DNA of 64,000 bases from Pseudomonas japonica (GTDB taxonomy: Bacteria; Pseudomonadota; Gammaproteobacteria; Pseudomonadales; Pseudomonadaceae). Shown piece after piece: positions 17,737 through 26,683 of the stretch. The stretch covers positions 114,117-178,116 of the forward strand of contig NZ_FZOL01000014.1 of NCBI RefSeq assembly GCF_900188455.1. Reading direction: 5' to 3'. How positions within the stretch are numbered: the first letter of the stretch is position 1; every line of letters begins with the position of its first letter. Position numbers and translations under genes: made by a program. A model generated the notes under the pieces. That model did not search any database, was not told where the DNA came from, and was given only the letters and a program-made list of their open reading frames with translations.

Positions 17737-18947
17737 TTGTAGGCCTTCAGTGCGTTCAGGCGCGCCTTTTTCAGTGCTTCACCCAAAGCCTGACCGGTGT
17801 AGCCCTGTTCCACCAGCGGCTTCACCGCGACCTTTCGCGCCGTTTCGGCGGCACCGCGCAGAAAATCGGCCTGTGGATAATCACGATCCTCCAGGCCGAG
17901 TCGGCCGCGGGCATCCATCTCGCAGGCAACGATGAATTCTTCGAACCGCTGTGGACGACGGTAGACGTCGAAGCGCTGCAGCAACTCCAGCAGGGTGGCG
18001 GGACGTAACTCTAGCGCGCGATGACCATGGGTGTGGTACTCGCCCACGAGCATCGCCAGTTCCTGGCAGTCGCGAGGCGCCTTGAAGCGCTGGTTGACTG
18101 CTTCGATCAGCTTCAATCCCCGATGTTCGTGGGCGATATGGCGTGGCCATTCGGCTTCCGGCGTGCTGCCCTTGCCCAGGTCGTGCAGCAGGCAGGCCCA
18201 GCGCACGGTCAGCGGTTGGCCATGACGGGCAGCCTGCTCCAGAACCGAGAGGGTATGGACGCCGGTATCGACTTCCGGGTGATGGGCGGGCGGTTGTGGC
18301 ACGCCGAACAACGTGTCCACTTCCGGCATCAGTTGCTTCAGCGCGCCGCAGTCGCGCAGCACCTGGATGAACACCTGTGGGTGATCTTCCATCAATGCCC
18401 GGGAAATCTCCTTCCAGCTACGTTCCGGGGTCAGGGCTTGAAGCTCGCCGGAGTCGCTCAACTGACGCATCAGTTCGAGGGTTTCCGGGGCCACGCAGAA
18501 GCCGAGGCCGGCAAAGCGCGCGGCAAAGCGTGCGACCCGCAGGACGCGCAGGGGATCTTCGGCGAACGCGGGGGAAACATGGCGTAAAAGCCGGTTGTCG
18601 AGGTCCTGCTTGCCCTTGTAGGGATCGGTCAGGTTGCCGTGCTCATCCTCGGCCATGGCGTTGATCGTCAGGTCGCGTCGAATCAGATCCTGTTCGAGGG
18701 TGACATCCGGGCTGGCGTGGAACGTGAAGCCGCCATAGCCCACTCCGCTCTTGCGCTCGGTACGGGCAAGCGCGTACTCCTCGCCGCTCTTCGGGTGCAG
18801 GAACACCGGGAAATCGCTGCCCACCGGGCGATAGCCCAAGGCTTGCATCTGTTCGGCGGTAGCGCCGACCACCACCCAGTCGTTGTCGGTGATCGACCGG
18901 CCGAGCAGGCGGTCGCGCACGGCGCCGCCGACTTTGTAGATCTGCAT
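17718..18947 (-). CDS. cca: CCA tRNA nucleotidyltransferase
   Basis: Adds or repairs the 3' CCA end of tRNAs. The 409 residues begin MQIYKVGGAVRDRLLG, with the nucleotidyltransferase aspartates in DNDWVVVG and RRDLTINAMA. An HD domain follows (HHPEVDTGVHT ... CLLHDLGKG), as in the bifunctional enterobacterial-type enzyme. The frame is open to 18992, but the start at 18947 has GGAGG correctly spaced and fits the family. That GGAGG is the 3' arm of a 20-bp inverted repeat (18954-18997), which is unusual. Confidence 0.96.
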   Translation of the reverse strand: MQIYKVGGAVRDRLLGRSITDNDWVVVGATAEQMQALGYRPVGSDFPVFLHPKSGEEYALARTERKSGVGYGGFTFHASPDVTLEQDLIRRDLTINAMAEDEHGNLTDPYKGKQDLDNRLLRHVSPAFAEDPLRVLRVARFAARFAGLGFCVAPETLELMRQLSDSGELQALTPERSWKEISRALMEDHPQVFIQVLRDCGALKQLMPEVDTLFGVPQPPAHHPEVDTGVHTLSVLEQAARHGQPLTVRWACLLHDLGKGSTPEAEWPRHIAHEHRGLKLIEAVNQRFKAPRDCQELAMLVGEYHTHGHRALELRPATLLELLQRFDVYRRPQRFEEFIVACEMDARGRLGLEDRDYPQADFLRGAAETARKVAVKPLVEQGYTGQALGEALKKARLNALKAYKENAGN

Positions 18948-18953
18948 GAAAAA

Positions 18954-18997
18954 CCTCCGTGATGTCCCACAGGATAACCTGTGTGACATCACGGAGG
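18954..18997 (-). terminator. large hairpin: spoVR terminator overlapping the cca ribosome-binding site
   Basis: Two 20-base arms (18954-18973 and 18978-18997) pair at 19 of 20 positions around a 4-base loop. On the minus strand the stem is followed by T5, giving a good intrinsic terminator 9 bases after the spoVR stop. The distal arm ends in GGAGG, the Shine-Dalgarno of cca, so any read-through transcript would have a masked cca start. Confidence 0.85.
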
Positions 18998-19006
18998 CGG
19001 CTGGCG

Positions 19007-20569
19007 TTACAGGTGCACGACGGCCAGATCGAGACGACCGTGGTCGCCCCCTTCGCCGTGTTCACCCCTTGGTGGTATGTGGTGGGTCTTCATCACCTGA
19101 TCGCCCTGCAGGGTTTCCAGGTGGATGTCGAAGCCCCACAAGCGGTGCAGGTGCTTGAGCACTTCCTCGGTGGAGTCGCCCAGCGGTTTGCGGTCGTGTT
19201 GCTGGTGGCGGAGCGTGAGGGACCGGTCGCCGCGGCGGTCGATACTCCAGATCTGTACGTTGGGCTCGCGGTTGCCGAGGTTGTATTGCGCCGCGAGGGT
19301 TTCCCGGATGATGCGGTATCCGCCTTCGTCGTGGATGGCCGGGACCAGAAGATCGTCGCGCTGGTCATCATCGAGGATGCTGAACAGCTTCAGATCGCGG
19401 ATCACCTTGGGTGAGAGGTACTGCAGGATGAAGCTCTCGTCCTTGAAGCTGCTCATGGCGAACTTGATCGCCGACAACCAGTCGCTGCCGGCGATGTCCG
19501 GGAACCAGCGGCGGTCTTCCTCCGTGGGGTTCTCGCACATGCGGCGGATGTCGGTATACATGGCGAACCCCAGTGCATAGGGGTTGATGCCGCTGTAGTA
19601 CGGGCTGTCGAAGCCTGGCTGGAACACCACGCTGGTGTGGGACTGGAGAAACTCCAGCATGAAGCCGTCGGTGACCAGGCCTTCGTCGTACAGGTCGTTC
19701 ATCAGGGTGTAGTGCCAGAACGTGGCCCAGCCTTCGTTCATCACCTGGGTCTGGCGCTGTGGATAGAAATACTGGGCGATCTTGCGCACGATGCGCACCA
19801 CCTCGCGCTGCCAGGGCTCCAGTAATGGCGCGTGCTTCTCGATGAAATAGAGGATGTTTTCCTGTGGTTCGGCGGGGAAGCGCGCGGTGTCCTTTTCGCT
19901 GATCTTGTCAGCGCTTTTCGGAATGGTTCGCCACAGATCGTTGATCTGTTTCTGCATGTGTTCTTCACGGTCCTTCTGCCGCCGGCGCTCTTCCTCGGCG
20001 GAGATGGGGTAGGGGCGCTTGTAGCGATCGACACCGTAGTTCATCAGGGCGTGACAGGAGTCGAGCAGGTCTTCCACGGCGTCGATGCCATGGCGTTCTT
20101 CGCACTGGGTGATGTACTGCTTGGCGAAAACCAGGTAGTCGATTATCGAGCTGGCGTCGGTCCAGGTACGGAACAGGTAGTTGCCCTTGAAGAAGCTGTT
20201 GTGCCCGTAGCACGCGTGAGCCACCACCAGGGCCTGCATGCAGATGGTGTTTTCTTCCATCAGGTAGGCGATGCACGGATCGGAGTTGATCACGATCTCG
20301 TAGGCCAGTCCCATCTGGCCGCGGCTATAGGATTTTTCGGTACTGAGGAAATGCTTGCCGTAGGACCAGTGGTGATAGCCCAAGGGCATGCCCACCGAGG
20401 CGTAGGCGTCCATCATCTGCTCGGCGGTGATCACTTCGATCTGGTTGGGATAGGTATCCAGGGCGTAGCGCTCGGCCAGGCGGCTGATCTCGCGATCGTA
20501 GGCCTGGATGAGCTCGAACGTCCACTCGGATCCGGTGGATAGAGGTTGGCGCTTCTCTCTGGCGGTCAT
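19007..20569 (-). CDS. SpoVR family protein (YcgB type)
   Basis: Conserved protein of unresolved biochemical function, named after the Bacillus sporulation protein and present in many non-sporulating bacteria. The 520 residues match the SpoVR/YcgB length and show family segments such as YHHWSYGKHF, ACYGHNSFFKGNY and NEGWATFWHYTLM. The His/Glu spacing in the last resembles a metalloprotease-like HE motif, but activity is not established. It overlaps the upstream yeaH-like gene by 4 bases and forms the last gene of the prkA-yeaH-spoVR operon. Confidence 0.93.
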   Translation of the reverse strand: MTAREKRQPLSTGSEWTFELIQAYDREISRLAERYALDTYPNQIEVITAEQMMDAYASVGMPLGYHHWSYGKHFLSTEKSYSRGQMGLAYEIVINSDPCIAYLMEENTICMQALVVAHACYGHNSFFKGNYLFRTWTDASSIIDYLVFAKQYITQCEERHGIDAVEDLLDSCHALMNYGVDRYKRPYPISAEEERRRQKDREEHMQKQINDLWRTIPKSADKISEKDTARFPAEPQENILYFIEKHAPLLEPWQREVVRIVRKIAQYFYPQRQTQVMNEGWATFWHYTLMNDLYDEGLVTDGFMLEFLQSHTSVVFQPGFDSPYYSGINPYALGFAMYTDIRRMCENPTEEDRRWFPDIAGSDWLSAIKFAMSSFKDESFILQYLSPKVIRDLKLFSILDDDQRDDLLVPAIHDEGGYRIIRETLAAQYNLGNREPNVQIWSIDRRGDRSLTLRHQQHDRKPLGDSTEEVLKHLHRLWGFDIHLETLQGDQVMKTHHIPPRGEHGEGGDHGRLDLAVVHL

Positions 20570-21837
20570 GTCACTAACCTGCGCTGGAAGAGTTCACGGA
20601 AGACCGGGTAGATATCGCCGGCCGACACCAGCTGTTGCTGTGCGAATGTCTCGGGAAAGGCTTCGCCGATACGTTCGTACTCGAACCACAGTGCCTGATG
20701 TTCGCGGGGAGTGATCTCGACGTAAGTGTAGTACTGCACGAACGGCATGATCTGCTTGCTGAGGATCTCCCGACAGATTGGCGAATCGTCGTTCCAGTTG
20801 TCGCCGTCCGAAGCCTGGGCGGCATAGATGTTCCATTCATTGGCCGGGTAGCGTTCGGCCATGATCTCCTGCATCAGCTTCAGGGCGCTGGAGACGATGG
20901 TGCCGCCGGTTTCCCGTGAGTAGAAGAACTCCTCTTCGTCTACCTCGCGCGCGCTGGTGTGATGGCGGATGAACACTACCTCGATGCGGTCGTAGTTGCG
21001 CTTGAGGAAAAGGTACAGAAGGATGAAGAAGCGCTTGGCAATGTCCTTGGTGGCCTGGGTCATGGAGCCGGACACGTCCATCAGGCAGAACATCACCGCC
21101 TTGGAGCTGGGGTTGGGGTGCTTGACCAGCAGGTTGTACTTGAGGTCGAAGGTGTCGAGGAAAGGAATGCGGTGAATACGTGCGCTCAGGCGCTCGATTT
21201 CTGCCTCGACTTCCTGGATATCGCCGAAATTGTCTGGCTCTTCCCGCTTCAGGCGTGCCAACTCTTCCTTGGCTTCGCGCAGCTTGGCGCGACTGCTGCC
21301 GGACAGGGCGATGCGTCGGGCATGAGCGGAGCGCAGGGTACGGATGATGTTGATCCGCGACGGGTTGCCTTCGTTGCTGATGCCCGCGCGCACGGTCTTG
21401 AAGGTGTCGGTGCCGGTCAGGTGACGCTTGACCAGGTTGGGCAGTTCGAGGTCCTCGAACATGAATTCGAGAAATTCTTCCTGGGTGATCTGGAAGACGA
21501 ACTCATCCATGCCTTCGCCGGAGTTGCCCGCCTTGCCGCGGCCACCGCCACCGCCGCCGCCCTGTGGTCGAGGAATGTGTTCACCGGCGGTGAATTCCTT
21601 GTTGCCCGGGTGGACGACGGTCTGCTTGCCGCCACGGCCATGGTGCAGCACGGGTTCGTCGATATCGCGGCCGGGGATGCTGATCTGTTCGCCATGCTCC
21701 ATATCGGTGATGGAGCGGCGACTTACGGCTTCCTCGACGGCTTTCTTGATGTGGTCACGGTAACGCCGCAGGAAGCGCTGGCGGTTGACCGTGCTCTTGT
21801 TCTTGCCGTTCAGGCGTCGGTCGATGACGTAGCTCAT
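20566..21837 (-). CDS. YeaH/YhbH family (DUF444) protein with VWA-like domain
   Basis: Partner of PrkA in stress and stationary phase; its molecular role is unknown. The 423 residues have a basic N-terminus, a Gly-rich stretch of about 13 residues near residue 98, and a C-terminal von Willebrand A-like domain with an intact MIDAS start (MFCLMDVSGSMTQ). It overlaps spoVR by 4 bases (ATGA), suggesting translational coupling, and follows prkA after a 141-base gap holding a repeat element. Confidence 0.93.
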   Translation of the reverse strand: MSYVIDRRLNGKNKSTVNRQRFLRRYRDHIKKAVEEAVSRRSITDMEHGEQISIPGRDIDEPVLHHGRGGKQTVVHPGNKEFTAGEHIPRPQGGGGGGGRGKAGNSGEGMDEFVFQITQEEFLEFMFEDLELPNLVKRHLTGTDTFKTVRAGISNEGNPSRINIIRTLRSAHARRIALSGSSRAKLREAKEELARLKREEPDNFGDIQEVEAEIERLSARIHRIPFLDTFDLKYNLLVKHPNPSSKAVMFCLMDVSGSMTQATKDIAKRFFILLYLFLKRNYDRIEVVFIRHHTSAREVDEEEFFYSRETGGTIVSSALKLMQEIMAERYPANEWNIYAAQASDGDNWNDDSPICREILSKQIMPFVQYYTYVEITPREHQALWFEYERIGEAFPETFAQQQLVSAGDIYPVFRELFQRRLVT

Positions 21838-21847
21838 GGGCCCTCCG

Positions 21848-21972
21848 GTAGCTGGGATACAGCTGCAAGCTTCAAGCTACAAGCTGCAAGTAAAAGCATC
21901 CGCCACAGTCATTCGCCGTACGGTGTGCAAGGGCACACCGCGGACGGCTGATGACGTGTGGCTTGTAGCTTG
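21848..21972. repeat. structured intergenic repeat between prkA and yeaH
   Basis: A 12-base perfect inverted repeat (CAAGCTACAAGC at 21873-21884, complement at 21961-21972) encloses a second hairpin CGGTGTGC-AAGG-GCACACCG (21921-21940) with outer GCCGT/ACGGC pairs. The left arm continues as AAGCTT/AGCTGCAAG units. It resembles dispersed Pseudomonas intergenic palindromes; copy number cannot be judged here. Confidence 0.6.
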
Positions 21973-21978
21973 CCGCTT

Positions 21979-23901
21979 TTACTGGGACTTTCTGACCCGC
22001 AGGTACCATTCCGAGAGCAGGCGAACCTGTTTGTCGGTATAGCCGCGTTCCACCATGCGCGTGACGAAGTCGTTGTGTTTCTGCTGATCCTCTTTGCTCG
22101 CCTTGGCATTGAAGCTGATGACCGGCAGGAGGTCCTCGGTGTTGGAGAACATTTTCTTCTCGATGACCACCCGCAGCTTCTCGTAACTGAGCCAGGTCGG
22201 GTTCTTGCCGTTGTTGTTGGCCCGGGCACGCAGGACGAAGTTGACGATCTCGTTGCGGAAATCCTTCGGATTGCTGATGCCGGCCGGCTTCTCGATTTTT
22301 TCCAGTTCTTCGTTGAGGGCGATGCGATTGAGGATCTCGCCGGTTTCCGGATCGCGGTATTCCTGGTCCTGAATCCAGAAGTCCGCGTACAGCACGTAGC
22401 GGTCGAAGATGTTCTGGCCGTACTCGCTGTAGGACTCCAGGTAGGCAGTCTGGATTTCCTTGCCGATGAACTCGATGTAGCGCGGTGCCAGGTATTCCTT
22501 CAGGTAGCGCAGATAACGTTCGCGAACCTCGGCCGGGAACTGTTCCTGCTCGATCTGCTGTTCGAGGACGTAGAGCAGGTGTACCGGGTTGGCGGCGACT
22601 TCATGCGGGTCGAAGTTGAACACCTTGGACAGGATCTTGAAGGCGAAGCGGGTCGACAGGCCGTTCATGCCTTCGTCGACACCCGCGGCGTCGCGGTACT
22701 CCTGGATCGACTTGGCCTTCGGATCGGTATCCTTGAGGTTCTCGCCGTCGTACACACGCATCTTCGAGTAGATGTTGGAGTTCTCCGGCTCCTTCAGGCG
22801 CGACAGCACCGTGAACTGGGCCAGCATCTTCAGGGTGTCGGGTGCGCAATGGGCCTTGGCCAGGGAGCTGTTGAACAGCAACTTGTCGTAGATCTTGATC
22901 TCGTCGCTGACGCGCAGGCAGTACGGCACCTTGACGATGTAGATCCGGTCGATGAAGGCCTCGTTGTTCTTGTTGTTGCGGAAGCTGTGCCATTCCGATT
23001 CGTTGGAGTGGGCCAGCAGGATGCCGGAGTAGGGGATCGCGCCCAGGCCTTCGGTACTGTTGTAGTTGCCTTCCTGGGTAGCGGTGAGCAACGGGTGCAG
23101 GACCTTGATCGGCGCCTTGAACATCTCGACGAATTCCATCAGGCCCTGGTTGGCCCGGCACAGCGCGCCCGAGTAGCTGTAGGCATCGGCGTCGTTCTGC
23201 GGGAACTCTTCCAGCTTGCGAATATCCACCTTGCCCACGAGAGCCGAGATGTCCTGGTTGTTCTCGTCGCCCGGCTCGGTCTTGGCCACGGCGATCTGGT
23301 TGAGGATCGACGGGTAGAGCTTGACCACCTTGAACTGGCTGATGTCACCGCCGAACTCGGCCAGGCGCTTGGTCGCCCAGGGTGACATGATGGTGTTCAG
23401 GTAGCGCCGCGGGATGCCGAAGTCTTCTTCCAGGATGGCCCCGTCCTCGGCAGCGTTGAACAGCCCCAGGGGCGATTCGAACACTGGCGAGCCCTTGATC
23501 GCGTAGAAGGGCACCTTCTCCATCAGCTGCTTCAGTTTTTCCGCCAGGGACGATTTACCGCCACCCACCGGGCCGAGCAGATAGAGGATCTGTTTCTTCT
23601 CTTCCAGTCCCTGCGCGGCGTGGCGGAAGTAGGACACGATCTGGTCGATGCACTCCTCCATGCCGTGGAAGTCCTCGAAGGCCGGATAGCGCCGGATCAC
23701 CTTGTTGGAGAAGATCCGCGACAGCCTGGAGTTGTTCGAGGTGTCGACCAGTTCCGGCTCGCCGATGGCCATGAGCAGACGCTCGGAGGCCGAAGCGTAG
23801 GCGCTGCGGTCGTTCTTGCAGAGCTCCAGGTACTCCTGTAGCGAGAGCTCCTCCTGGCGGGTGGACTCGAAGCGTTGTTGGAAGTGGCTAAAAATACTCA
23901 T
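21979..23901 (-). CDS. PrkA family serine protein kinase / AAA+ ATPase (YeaG type)
   Basis: The 640-residue stress protein has an N-terminal AAA+ domain with Walker A GPVGGGKSSLAEKL and a C-terminal PrkA domain. In E. coli YeaG is tied to nitrogen starvation and stationary phase. The start ATG follows GAGGTGACGTC. It is first gene of the prkA-yeaH-spoVR operon, which is conserved across proteobacteria. Reported kinase activity for the family comes mainly from the Bacillus and E. coli proteins and is not shown for this one. Confidence 0.94.
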   Translation of the reverse strand: MSIFSHFQQRFESTRQEELSLQEYLELCKNDRSAYASASERLLMAIGEPELVDTSNNSRLSRIFSNKVIRRYPAFEDFHGMEECIDQIVSYFRHAAQGLEEKKQILYLLGPVGGGKSSLAEKLKQLMEKVPFYAIKGSPVFESPLGLFNAAEDGAILEEDFGIPRRYLNTIMSPWATKRLAEFGGDISQFKVVKLYPSILNQIAVAKTEPGDENNQDISALVGKVDIRKLEEFPQNDADAYSYSGALCRANQGLMEFVEMFKAPIKVLHPLLTATQEGNYNSTEGLGAIPYSGILLAHSNESEWHSFRNNKNNEAFIDRIYIVKVPYCLRVSDEIKIYDKLLFNSSLAKAHCAPDTLKMLAQFTVLSRLKEPENSNIYSKMRVYDGENLKDTDPKAKSIQEYRDAAGVDEGMNGLSTRFAFKILSKVFNFDPHEVAANPVHLLYVLEQQIEQEQFPAEVRERYLRYLKEYLAPRYIEFIGKEIQTAYLESYSEYGQNIFDRYVLYADFWIQDQEYRDPETGEILNRIALNEELEKIEKPAGISNPKDFRNEIVNFVLRARANNNGKNPTWLSYEKLRVVIEKKMFSNTEDLLPVISFNAKASKEDQQKHNDFVTRMVERGYTDKQVRLLSEWYLRVRKSQ

Positions 23902-24069
23902 GACGTCACCTCGCTCGATACGTGGAGCCGACGCCGGATCATTCAGCTGATGCTGGCATGCAATCGGGATGGACGATTGCTGTATACCCCCCAGAACACC
24001 TTGAAATCGCTACCGATGACCCGCACGCCGGTGTACCGGCTCTCCCCTTTTTTGGATGGCCTGGGCTTA

Positions 24070-24096
24070 AGGATAGTTGGTAATCCGGGAGGTCAA
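24070..24096 (-). promoter_or_regulatory. candidate sigma-S promoter of the prkA operon
   Basis: The minus strand reads CTATCCTTAA, close to the sigma-S extended -10 CTATACTTAA, with TTGACC 15 bases upstream of the -10 hexamer. It would start transcription about 160 bases before prkA. The leader includes a GCCGGTGTACCGGC palindrome at 24027-24040. Confidence 0.5.
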
Positions 24097-24145
24097 GGGC
24101 GGATGGCGGATTAGTTCGCCATGACCGTTCGTCTGGTCAGGCGCG

Positions 24146-24166
24146 AGCCCGCGTGGGACGCGGGCT
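24146..24166 (-). terminator. hairpin downstream of glpE
   Basis: Stem AGCCCGCG/CGCGGGCT with a 5-base loop, 18 bases after the glpE stop. No U-tract follows, so termination strength is doubtful. Confidence 0.35.
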
Positions 24167-24183
24167 GCAGGGGAGGGAAAAAA

Positions 24184-24513
24184 TTATTCCGCGGTTCCCT
24201 GGCTGGTTTCCGCCAGGAAGGTGCTGCGCCACAGCTCGAAGCCGCCGTCGAGGCTGTAGACGTTCGAAAAACCCTGGCTGACCAGGTAGGCCGCGGCGCT
24301 CTGGCTGGAGTTGCCGTGATAGCAGACCACCACGGTCGGGGCATCGAGGTCGGCGTTGCGGATGAAGTCGGCCACCGAGTGGTTGTCCAGGTGGCTCGAG
24401 CCGGTGATATGGCTGCTGGCATAGGCTTGCGGGTCGCGAATGTCGACCACGACCGCACCTTGCTCGCGCAGCGCTTGGGCCTGTTCGGGAGGGATGCGTT
24501 TGAATTCGCTCAT
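24184..24513 (-). CDS. glpE: thiosulfate sulfurtransferase, single-domain rhodanese
   Basis: Moves sulfane sulfur from thiosulfate to acceptors such as cyanide or thioredoxin, in the cytoplasm. The 109 residues form one rhodanese domain with DIRDPQAY and the active-site loop VVCYHGNSS, where Cys64 is the catalytic residue. The start MSEFKRIPP fits GlpE; a longer open frame upstream is not supported. It lies 32 bases after apaH on the same strand. Confidence 0.92.
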   Translation of the reverse strand: MSEFKRIPPEQAQALREQGAVVVDIRDPQAYASSHITGSSHLDNHSVADFIRNADLDAPTVVVCYHGNSSQSAAAYLVSQGFSNVYSLDGGFELWRSTFLAETSQGTAE

Positions 24514-24545
24514 GGGGGCGGTTCCTTCAACAATGACGGGCCATT

Positions 24546-25391
24546 CTAGCCGCTTGTGGCGGCCGCTGGGGCGTCCTTGTCCTTGCATTCGCAGCGGTGC
24601 ATCTCGCCGCTGTCGACATTCATCAGGGTCATGGCGCCGCCCCAGACGCAGCCGGTGTCGAGGGCAAACACGCCGGGTGCGTTGCAACGACCTTCGAGGG
24701 CGGCCCAGTGGCCGAAGATGATCTTCACATGCCGTGAGCGCCGTTCCTTGTGCGCGAACCAGGGCTTGTAGCCGGGCAGGGCGGTGTCGGCACCTTCCTT
24801 GCCCTTGAGGTCGAGCTTGCCATCGGCGGTACAGAAACGCATGCGCGTGAAATAGTTGGTGATGACCCGCAGGCGGTCCACGCCGGTCAGGTCTTTGTGC
24901 CACTTGACGGGATCGTTGCCATACATGCCGTCGAGGTACTGCTTGATGCGCAAGTCGTCACGCAGGACTTCCTCGACCTCGGCGGCCAGTCCCAGGGCCT
25001 TGCCCAGGGTCCACTGCGGTGGAATGCCGGCGTGAACCAGCACGGTGCCGCGTGACTCGTCGAAATGCAGAAGCTTTTGCCGGCGCAGCCAGTCGAGTAG
25101 CAGGGGGGCGTCCGGCGCCTCGGTGATTTCACGCAGGGTGTCGCTTTTCTTCAGGCGTTCGATGTTATGCCAGACCGCCAGCAGGTGCAGGTCATGGTTG
25201 CCCAGCACGCACACCAGCGAATCGCGCATGGCGTAGAGGTAGCGCAAGGTTTCCAGGGATTGCGGACCACGATTGACCAGGTCGCCGACCAACCACAGGC
25301 GGTCCACCGCCGGATCGAAGGCGACCCGCTCGAGCAGGCACTTGAGCGGCTCGAGACAGCCCTGCAGGTCGCCGACGGCATAGGTCGCCAT
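24546..25391 (-). CDS. apaH: bis(5'-nucleosyl)-tetraphosphatase, symmetrical
   Basis: Hydrolyses Ap4A to two ADP and also removes Np4 RNA caps. The 281 residues show the metallophosphatase motifs GDLQGC, GDLVNRGP and GNHD in order. The start ATG overlaps the apaG stop by one base (TGATG), so translation is probably coupled. It is the last gene of the lptD-surA-pdxA-rsmA-apaG-apaH cluster. Confidence 0.97.
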   Translation of the reverse strand: MATYAVGDLQGCLEPLKCLLERVAFDPAVDRLWLVGDLVNRGPQSLETLRYLYAMRDSLVCVLGNHDLHLLAVWHNIERLKKSDTLREITEAPDAPLLLDWLRRQKLLHFDESRGTVLVHAGIPPQWTLGKALGLAAEVEEVLRDDLRIKQYLDGMYGNDPVKWHKDLTGVDRLRVITNYFTRMRFCTADGKLDLKGKEGADTALPGYKPWFAHKERRSRHVKIIFGHWAALEGRCNAPGVFALDTGCVWGGAMTLMNVDSGEMHRCECKDKDAPAAATSG

Positions 25392-25771
25392 CAGTGCAGG
25401 GCTCCAGGCACGGCGAGGCGAAACGGTGCGATATCGGCCTCGAAGCGTGTACCGTCCTGGGCGAACATCTGGTAGCTGCCTTCCATGGTGCCAACCTTGC
25501 ACGAGATGACCGCGCCGCTGCTGTAGGTGTGGCTTTGGCCTGGTGCGATCAGCGGTTGTTCGCCGACCACGCCATCGCCGCGTACTTCTTCCACCTTGCC
25601 GTTGCCGTGGGTGATGACCCAATGGCGGGACAGCAGTTTGGCGGGGAGAGTGCCGTTGTTGCTCACGGTGATGGTGTAGGCAAAGGCGTAGCGGTCATTT
25701 TCGGGTTGCGACTGCTCTGGAAGGAAGCGGGTGACGACGCTGACGTCGACCTGATACAGGGAATCGGACAT
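25391..25771 (-). CDS. apaG: ApaG protein (DUF525)
   Basis: A 126-residue beta-sandwich protein (fibronectin-III-like) of unclear function, found almost always next to apaH. The start MSDSLYQVDVSVVTRF and the segments RYAFAYTITVSNNG and GEQPLIAPGQSHTYSSG are typical. An in-frame ATG at 25786 would add five residues but does not match relatives. Confidence 0.95.
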   Translation of the reverse strand: MSDSLYQVDVSVVTRFLPEQSQPENDRYAFAYTITVSNNGTLPAKLLSRHWVITHGNGKVEEVRGDGVVGEQPLIAPGQSHTYSSGAVISCKVGTMEGSYQMFAQDGTRFEADIAPFRLAVPGALH

Positions 25772-25876
25772 GCGGGGAGCCTTCAAGACGAACGGATCTT
25801 TCGATTTTTGGGGTCAGTCTAGGCCATCGGCGGGGCAGCGGGCCAGCCTCGTGGAGAGGCTGGCCCGGCTGAGGGT

Positions 25877-26683
25877 TCACTTGGCGGGAGACTGTTCGGC
25901 CAGTTTGTCCGCCAGGCGGACGAAGGCAGCCAGATCGAGTTGCTCGGGGCGCAGGCTGCCGTCGACGCCGGCGGCTTCGATGGCGTCGCTGCCGAGCAGG
26001 GCCTTCAGGGTGTTGCGCAGGGTCTTGCGACGCTGGTTGAACGCCTCGCGGACGATGCGTTCGAGCAGGCGGTGGTCCTTGGCGGGGAACGGCAGGACCT
26101 CATGAGGCACCAGGCGCACGATCGCCGAGTCCACCTTCGGCGGCGGATTGAACGCCCCGGGGCCGACGTTGAACAGATGCTCCACCCGGCAGTGGTACTG
26201 CACCATGATCGACAGACGCCCCCAGTCACCACCGCCGGGGCCCGCCGCCAGGCGCTCGACCACTTCCTTCTGCAACATGAAGTGCATGTCGCGGATCAGT
26301 TCGGCGTTGTCCAGCAGGTGGAAAATCAGCGGGGTGGAGATGTTGTACGGCAGGTTGCCAACCACCCGTAGCGAGCGTGGTGCGGCGCCGAGGGTGGTGA
26401 AGTCGAATTTCAGCGCGTCGCCCTGATGCAGGCGGAAATTGTCGCGGCTGGCGAATTGCCGATTGAGGATCGGCACCAGGTCCTTGTCGAGCTCGACCAC
26501 GTCGAGTTGCGCGCCGCTGCCCAGTACGCCTTCGGTGAGGGCGCCCTGGCCCGGGCCGATTTCGAGGATGTGCTCGCCGGCCTTGGCATTGATCGCGCGC
26601 AGGATGCGGTCGATCACGCCAGCGTCGTGCAGGAAATTCTGACCGAAGCGCTTGCGCGCCCGGTGTTGGTATTGCTCGGTCAT
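25877..26683 (-). CDS. rsmA: 16S rRNA dimethyladenosine transferase
   Basis: Dimethylates the two adjacent adenosines in the loop of helix 45 of 16S rRNA, late in 30S assembly. The 268 residues show RFGQNFLHD, the SAM-binding LEIGPGQGALTEG and the catalytic NLPYNIST. Its start overlaps the pdxA stop by 4 bases. Loss of this gene in other bacteria gives kasugamycin resistance. Confidence 0.98.
   Translation of the reverse strand: MTEQYQHRARKRFGQNFLHDAGVIDRILRAINAKAGEHILEIGPGQGALTEGVLGSGAQLDVVELDKDLVPILNRQFASRDNFRLHQGDALKFDFTTLGAAPRSLRVVGNLPYNISTPLIFHLLDNAELIRDMHFMLQKEVVERLAAGPGGGDWGRLSIMVQYHCRVEHLFNVGPGAFNPPPKVDSAIVRLVPHEVLPFPAKDHRLLERIVREAFNQRRKTLRNTLKALLGSDAIEAAGVDGSLRPEQLDLAAFVRLADKLAEQSPAK

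Noticed and set aside
24184..24903. Single 239-codon gene combining glpE with upstream sequence
   Set aside because: The first 130 codons are a shifted reading of apaH; only the last 109 match a rhodanese, with an own start at 24513.
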